Assembly: GCA_946480925.1 (NCBI GenBank)
Contig: CAMLLU010000009.1
Span: 1-64,000 of the forward strand
Length of the DNA stretch: 64,000 nucleotides
Reading direction: 5' to 3'
DNA from: an uncultured Rivibacter sp.
GTDB lineage: Bacteria > Pseudomonadota > Gammaproteobacteria > Burkholderiales > Burkholderiaceae
A program made the position numbers and the translations under genes. The notes under the pieces were generated by a model. The model had not been told where the DNA came from. It searched no databases and saw only the letters and a list, made by a program, of their open reading frames with translations. Of the stretch, positions 60,053 to 64,000 are shown piece by piece; within the stretch, counting starts at the first letter, position 1, and every line of letters begins with the position of its first letter.

Positions 60053-61651
60053 TCACTGCACGGTGATCGGTCCCCAGACGGTGATGTTGGTGCTGAGCGT
60101 GTAGGCCGGGTCGTTCGGGCCGGGCACCGAACCGTCGGCATTCGGCGTCGGGTTGGTGAGGTTCAGCTTGCCCGGTGCGAACTCGATGGCCCGGATCCCA
60201 TGCGCGCGGATCTCGGCGAGTGCGGCCGCCTTCGATTCGGGCGTGATGCCCCAGTCGAACATCCAGCCCTCGGTCTGCGGCAGGTCGGCGATCTCGCACT
60301 TGTTCGTCACCGCGAACTCGTTGAGAGGCAGCAGATAGGAGGCGGGGTCCGCGGAGGTGGGATGCAGGTGCGCCGAGACGGTCACGTAGCAGTCGGAGCC
60401 ATTGGCCGTCTTCTGGAAGTGGTTGGTCCGGATGCGCACGAAGACGTCACCTCCCCCTGCAGCAAGGAGCTCAGGGTTCACACCGAGAGTGACGAACAGC
60501 GATTCCTCGGTCTTCACGTCGAACGGCAGCAGCTCGTAGCCGGTGCTGCCGTCGGCATTCGTGATCCTTCTGCGCGGTGCGCCGATGTCCCCGCCGTAGT
60601 AGGACCACCAGTCCGTGGTCGATCCCGTCCAGCCGGTGTTGGACGCTGGCTTGATGTCGAAGCCGAACGACGCAGTGACGCTGCTCACCGCCAGATTGCA
60701 GTAAGACGGCGTCACGGCACCACACCAGCTTGCGATCGGAACACCGGCACTGAGGTTGATCTCACCGAACTCCGCCGTGCGCCCCAGCGACTGGTTGAAG
60801 CCGGTCGAGAAGAAACGCGGGTCCACGTTCACCACGAAATTCTCGGACGCGCCGCCGGCGCTGGACATGGCGACGGCACAGCTGCCCTTGGCGAGCAGCC
60901 GCAGTTCTTGCCCCGCGACTTCGCACACCGTCGGGGTGCTGCTCGTGTAGCTCAGCGCAGCCCCACCGCTGTCCGTCGCACCGAGTGCGACCGTCTGGGT
61001 CTTGCCTCCCGTCTGGACAACGCTGGGCGGCACTGGAGCGACCAGAAGGAGCGCCGTGGTACTCAGCGCGGCGTGGGTGGAGTCGGTCGGCGCGCTCACG
61101 GCGAGCTGGCAGAGCCCGACGCCGCTACCCGGGAACGACAAGGTGTTGCCGCTGACCGTGCAGATCGACTCCGTCGTGGACGTGTAGGTCGCCGGAAGCC
61201 CCGCGTCGGTGGTCGCCGACAGCGTGAGGGTCTGGCTGCTCGCACGCACGACCACTCCGAGCGGCAGGACCGGCGCCTGCGCGAGCTTGAGCACGTTGAA
61301 GAGTTGGCTCGTGTCGTCGGCGGCGGCCCATTTCACGCCATCGGAGCCGACGCCGCCCGGCTGACTGGCCACCACCAGGCACTCACCCGCGCCGACCAGC
61401 GTGAGCTGGTCACCGGACACCGTGCACGTCGAAGGCGTTCCCGAGCGGAACGCCACGGGCAACCCGGACGAGGCCGTCGCCTCCAGCTTGACGCTGCTCT
61501 GCAGCGTCGAACCGCCTGGGTACTTGAATTCGATGACCTGCAGCCGTCCTTCCGAGCCGCTGTCTCCACCGCCACCGCAAGCGGCCAGGAGAGTGCTGCA
61601 GGCCCATGCGGCCATCATCGATGCTCGACGTGTGGGGGTGAGTCGTCTCAT
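60053..61651 (-). CDS. Lipoprotein with three Ig-like repeats, putative glycan binding
   Basis: 532 residues, lipobox LLAACGGGG. Residues about 35-285 hold three related modules, each with an S/T-rich strand, a C[TE]V turn, a strand and a second Cys: FRSGTPSTCTVSGDQLTLVG, TSTTESICTVSGNTLSFPG and TSSTPTVCEVAGQELRLLA. Cys pairs may bridge. The C-terminal 250 residues form an unassigned domain with ITNADGSTGYELLPFDVKTE and DWGITPESKAAALAEIRAHG. No enzyme motif is seen. AGAGGAGACAAC precedes the start. Placed between GH95 and the receptor, it may hold the glycan at the surface, as SusE/F or SGBP proteins do in Bacteroidetes. That role is an inference. Confidence 0.65.
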   Translation of the reverse strand: MRRLTPTRRASMMAAWACSTLLAACGGGGDSGSEGRLQVIEFKYPGGSTLQSSVKLEATASSGLPVAFRSGTPSTCTVSGDQLTLVGAGECLVVASQPGGVGSDGVKWAAADDTSQLFNVLKLAQAPVLPLGVVVRASSQTLTLSATTDAGLPATYTSTTESICTVSGNTLSFPGSGVGLCQLAVSAPTDSTHAALSTTALLLVAPVPPSVVQTGGKTQTVALGATDSGGAALSYTSSTPTVCEVAGQELRLLAKGSCAVAMSSAGGASENFVVNVDPRFFSTGFNQSLGRTAEFGEINLSAGVPIASWCGAVTPSYCNLAVSSVTASFGFDIKPASNTGWTGSTTDWWSYYGGDIGAPRRRITNADGSTGYELLPFDVKTEESLFVTLGVNPELLAAGGGDVFVRIRTNHFQKTANGSDCYVTVSAHLHPTSADPASYLLPLNEFAVTNKCEIADLPQTEGWMFDWGITPESKAAALAEIRAHGIRAIEFAPGKLNLTNPTPNADGSVPGPNDPAYTLSTNITVWGPITVQ

Positions 61652-62002
61652 GTTGTCTCCTCTTATGTGGAGGCGGCTCGGTGATGACCGCCTGGGATTC
61701 ATCCGGTTGAGCCTCGGCTCGACGACCGAATGGATCTGGAGGCATTGTTAATTTGATCGACGAACTAAATAACGGGTGAAACACCTAGAAGAGGCCCTTC
61801 AACTTGTCTCCAAGTTCACGAGACGCACGCGCACGCGCCTGCGAAGGGCGCGTGCTGCGCAGCAGCACGGATAGCGCTGTCGCGGCTTGACAGCCAACCG
61901 CGATGGCGGTTGGCGTGTTGGCGTGGAGAGAGGCATCAGCCCCGCGAGTGAACTCACGTGCGGCGGCGCGCGCCGCTCACACGCCTCACCGAGGTTCGAG
62001 GA
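61652..62002. promoter_or_regulatory. Promoter-bearing gap before the lipoprotein gene
   Basis: About 350 bases without a gene. An unusually AT-rich stretch at 61745-61785 (contains TTAATTTGATCG and AACTAAATAACG) stands out in this GC-rich region, about 100 bases before the lipoprotein start, and probably carries its promoter. No copy of the TGGTCAGGCCA motif is seen here. Confidence 0.5.
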
Positions 62003-64000
62003 TCAAGCCGCTTGCGGCTGGGGCAGTTCGATGCGGGCGCTACCTGCGGCGTCGAGCGTCAGCGGGAACAACCGCCTGGCGTAGCGCAGCTTCACGCTCT
62101 GCCCGGGGTGCCCTCGCAATCGCAGCCGCGTCGGGCGGCCAGTGGCCCATGCGATGTCGAGCTCGATACCACCGCGCACGCGCATGCCGCGCACTTCGCC
62201 GCGTGGCCAGGCCGCAGGCAGGGCCGGCAGCACGTGGACCTCACCGCCCCACGACTGCACGATCATCTCGAGGATGCCGGCGGCACCGCCGAAGTTGCCG
62301 TCGATCTGGAAGGGCGGGTGTGCATCGAACATGTTCGGGTAGGTGCGCCGTGGCCCCAGCAGCCCCTGCAGGATCTTGTAGGCGCGCTCACCGTCGCCCA
62401 GCCGCGCCCATAGCGCCAGGCGCCACGCCGTGGCCCAGCCGGTGCTCTCGTCGCCGCGTGCATCGAGGGTGACGCGCGCGGCCCGCGCGAGCTCGGGTGT
62501 GTCGCGCACGTTGATCTGGCCGCTCGGGTACACGGCGTACAGGTGCGAAACGTGGCGGTGCTGTTGCTCGGGTGCGGCGGCGTCCCAGTCCTCCAGCCAC
62601 TCCTGCAGCTGCCCTTGTGCACCGACGCGATCAGCCGGCAGGCGCGCGCGCGCCTTGCGCAGCGCCTCGGTGAACGCGGGGTCGCTTTGCTTCAGCAGTG
62701 CCTGCGCCTGGAGCGTGGCATCGAACAGGTCGCGCAGGATCTGGCTGTCCATCGCCGGCCCGGCACAGACGGCGACCTTGGGGTGATGTTCGTTCTCGGG
62801 CGAAAGCGATGGCGAGGTGACGAGGCCGCGCCCCTTCGGGTCTTCGACCAGCGTGTCGAGGAAGAACTGCGACGCACCCACGAACAGCGGCACCAGGCGG
62901 CGCAGCAACGCGGGGCTGGGGTGGTACTGGTAGTGGTCCCAGAGCGTGGTGCACAGCCACGCCCCGCCCGTGGGCCACATGCCCCACAGCGGCCCGTCGA
63001 TGGGCGCGGTGGCTCGCCACAGGTCGGTGTTGTGGTGTGTCACCCAGCCGCGTGCGCCGTAGCTGTCGCGCGCGGTGCGTGCACCGGTGACGGCCAGGTC
63101 CTCCACCATCTCGAGCAGCGGCTCCACGCACTCGCCCAGGTTCGCCGGCCCGGCAGGCCAGTAGTTCATCTCGGTGTTGATGTTGATCGTGTACTTGCCT
63201 TCCCAGGGCGGGTGCAGCACGTCGTTCCACAGGCCCTGCAGGTTGGCCGGCTGGCTGCCCGGCCGCGAGCACGACAGCAGCAGGTAGCGCGCGTACTGCA
63301 CGTACAGCGCTGCGAGCGCGGCGTCGGCCTCGCGCGGCACCCCCGCGATGCGGGCGTGCGTGGGGCGCGCATCGGCGTCGTGGCCGCCCAGGTCGATGTG
63401 CAGCCGGCGGAACAGCGCGCGGTGGGCCTGCACGTGGCTGGCACGCAGCTCGGCGAATGGCTTGCGCGCCGCCGCCGCAGTGCGCTGGCGCACCGCGGCC
63501 ACCGGGTCGCCGCTGGTGTCGCGGTAGTTCACGTAGCTGGTCTCGCCGGCAACGACGAGCGTCAGCTTGCGCGCGCCGCGCACGCGCAGCCGCTCGCCGC
63601 TGGCCTCGATGCGGCCATCGCCCACTGCCTGCACGCGCAGGGCATGGCGCAGCGCCGCGGGGATGCCGAAGGCCTGGACGTTGCTGCCCTCGATCAGCAA
63701 TGCGTCGCTCCCGTCGGCGCGGATCGCCAGCGTGCCCGGCCGCTTCTCGGCGTTGAGCGACTCGCGGTGGCTCCACGGCGCGCCGACGTAGACGACGCCG
63801 TGCGCGTCGTACTTCGTGTCGCCGAATCCACCGTAGGGCTGGTACTCGGCGTGTCGGTAGCCGAGGTCGAGGTCGATCGTGCCTTCGCCTTCGATCTCGA
63901 GCCGGATCACCGTCACCTGGTCGGGCACGCTGGAGAACACCTCGCGCTTGTGGCGGCCGCCGCCGTCCACGAAGGTCGTGACGGCGACGGCGCTGTCGAG
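62003..64000 (-). CDS. GH95 alpha-L-fucosidase, N-terminus beyond the window
   Basis: The visible 665 or so codons are the C-terminal five-sixths of a GH95 enzyme: the end of the N-terminal beta-sandwich (to about 63450), then the alpha/alpha barrel with GKYTININTEMNYWPAGPA, SPSLSPENEH, HVSHLYAVYPS, TGWATAWRLALWARL and DGNFGGAAGI. The Asn pair in NINTE, the Glu in SPENE and the Asp in DGNFGG match the catalytic residues of the Bifidobacterium 1,2-alpha-L-fucosidase. The reading frame is open to base 64000 and the start lies outside. GH95 cleaves terminal L-fucose (and in some members L-galactose) from xyloglucan. It would feed the L-fucose operon. Confidence 0.88.
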   Translation of the reverse strand, partial: LDSAVAVTTFVDGGGRHKREVFSSVPDQVTVIRLEIEGEGTIDLDLGYRHAEYQPYGGFGDTKYDAHGVVYVGAPWSHRESLNAEKRPGTLAIRADGSDALLIEGSNVQAFGIPAALRHALRVQAVGDGRIEASGERLRVRGARKLTLVVAGETSYVNYRDTSGDPVAAVRQRTAAAARKPFAELRASHVQAHRALFRRLHIDLGGHDADARPTHARIAGVPREADAALAALYVQYARYLLLSCSRPGSQPANLQGLWNDVLHPPWEGKYTININTEMNYWPAGPANLGECVEPLLEMVEDLAVTGARTARDSYGARGWVTHHNTDLWRATAPIDGPLWGMWPTGGAWLCTTLWDHYQYHPSPALLRRLVPLFVGASQFFLDTLVEDPKGRGLVTSPSLSPENEHHPKVAVCAGPAMDSQILRDLFDATLQAQALLKQSDPAFTEALRKARARLPADRVGAQGQLQEWLEDWDAAAPEQQHRHVSHLYAVYPSGQINVRDTPELARAARVTLDARGDESTGWATAWRLALWARLGDGERAYKILQGLLGPRRTYPNMFDAHPPFQIDGNFGGAAGILEMIVQSWGGEVHVLPALPAAWPRGEVRGMRVRGGIELDIAWATGRPTRLRLRGHPGQSVKLRYARRLFPLTLDAAGSARIELPQPQAA

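Overview
The window looks like chromosomal DNA of a GC-rich beta-proteobacterium of the order Burkholderiales (Roseateles/Rubrivivax/Rhizobacter/Leptothrix-like). This rests on protein families, lipoprotein and Tat-type signals, intergenic hairpin repeats and the layout of the sugar-acid operon. No rRNA or ribosomal protein gene is present to confirm it.

Left part (1 to about 11.6 kb): a stress and envelope cluster. It holds a BON lipoprotein, CsbD, a PRC-barrel protein, a fatty-acid desaturase, an AI-2E-type permease, DUF3309, a cardiolipin-synthase-like lipoprotein, Crp-type regulators and a bifunctional class A penicillin-binding protein. Three of these genes (histidine kinase, cardiolipin synthase, one Crp-like regulator) carry deletions, frameshifts or a stop. 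The stretch ends at 11591-11635 in a perfect 3' half of a tRNA-Asp gene, starting in the anticodon loop and followed by its hairpin terminator. That is the signature of a tyrosine-integrase attachment site, so the left part is probably the end of an integrated, decaying genomic island.

Middle part (about 11.7 to 23.2 kb): a gene-free stretch, a secreted ricin-lectin protein with a putative glycosidase domain, gene remnants around 14.5 kb, a patatin lipoprotein, a MipA/OmpV porin-like protein, and a TetR-controlled RND efflux system. The outer-membrane component is divergent, and a perfect operator palindrome lies between the two transcripts.

Right part (23.2 to 64 kb, almost all minus strand): polysaccharide use. 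One block (31.2 to 23.2 kb) has an alginate_lyase-fold/LamG lipoprotein, a TonB-dependent receptor, its own TonB-like protein and a PL9-type pectate lyase. A second block has a TonB-dependent receptor overlapping a TPR hybrid histidine kinase, plus a lone receiver protein. The third and largest block (64 to 38.1 kb) reads as a fucosylated-xyloglucan locus: GH95 alpha-fucosidase, an Ig-repeat lipoprotein, a TonB-dependent receptor, GH74, GH43, an esterase, a FadR-type regulator, a ribose-type ABC importer and a complete non-phosphorylating L-fucose pathway. In that pathway a mutarotase, dehydrogenase, lactonase, fuconate dehydratase, second dehydrogenase and FAH hydrolase lead to pyruvate and lactate. 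Altronate dehydratase, tagaturonate reductase and a zinc dehydrogenase sit inside the same operon. I infer that they give a parallel route for L-galactose or galacturonate.
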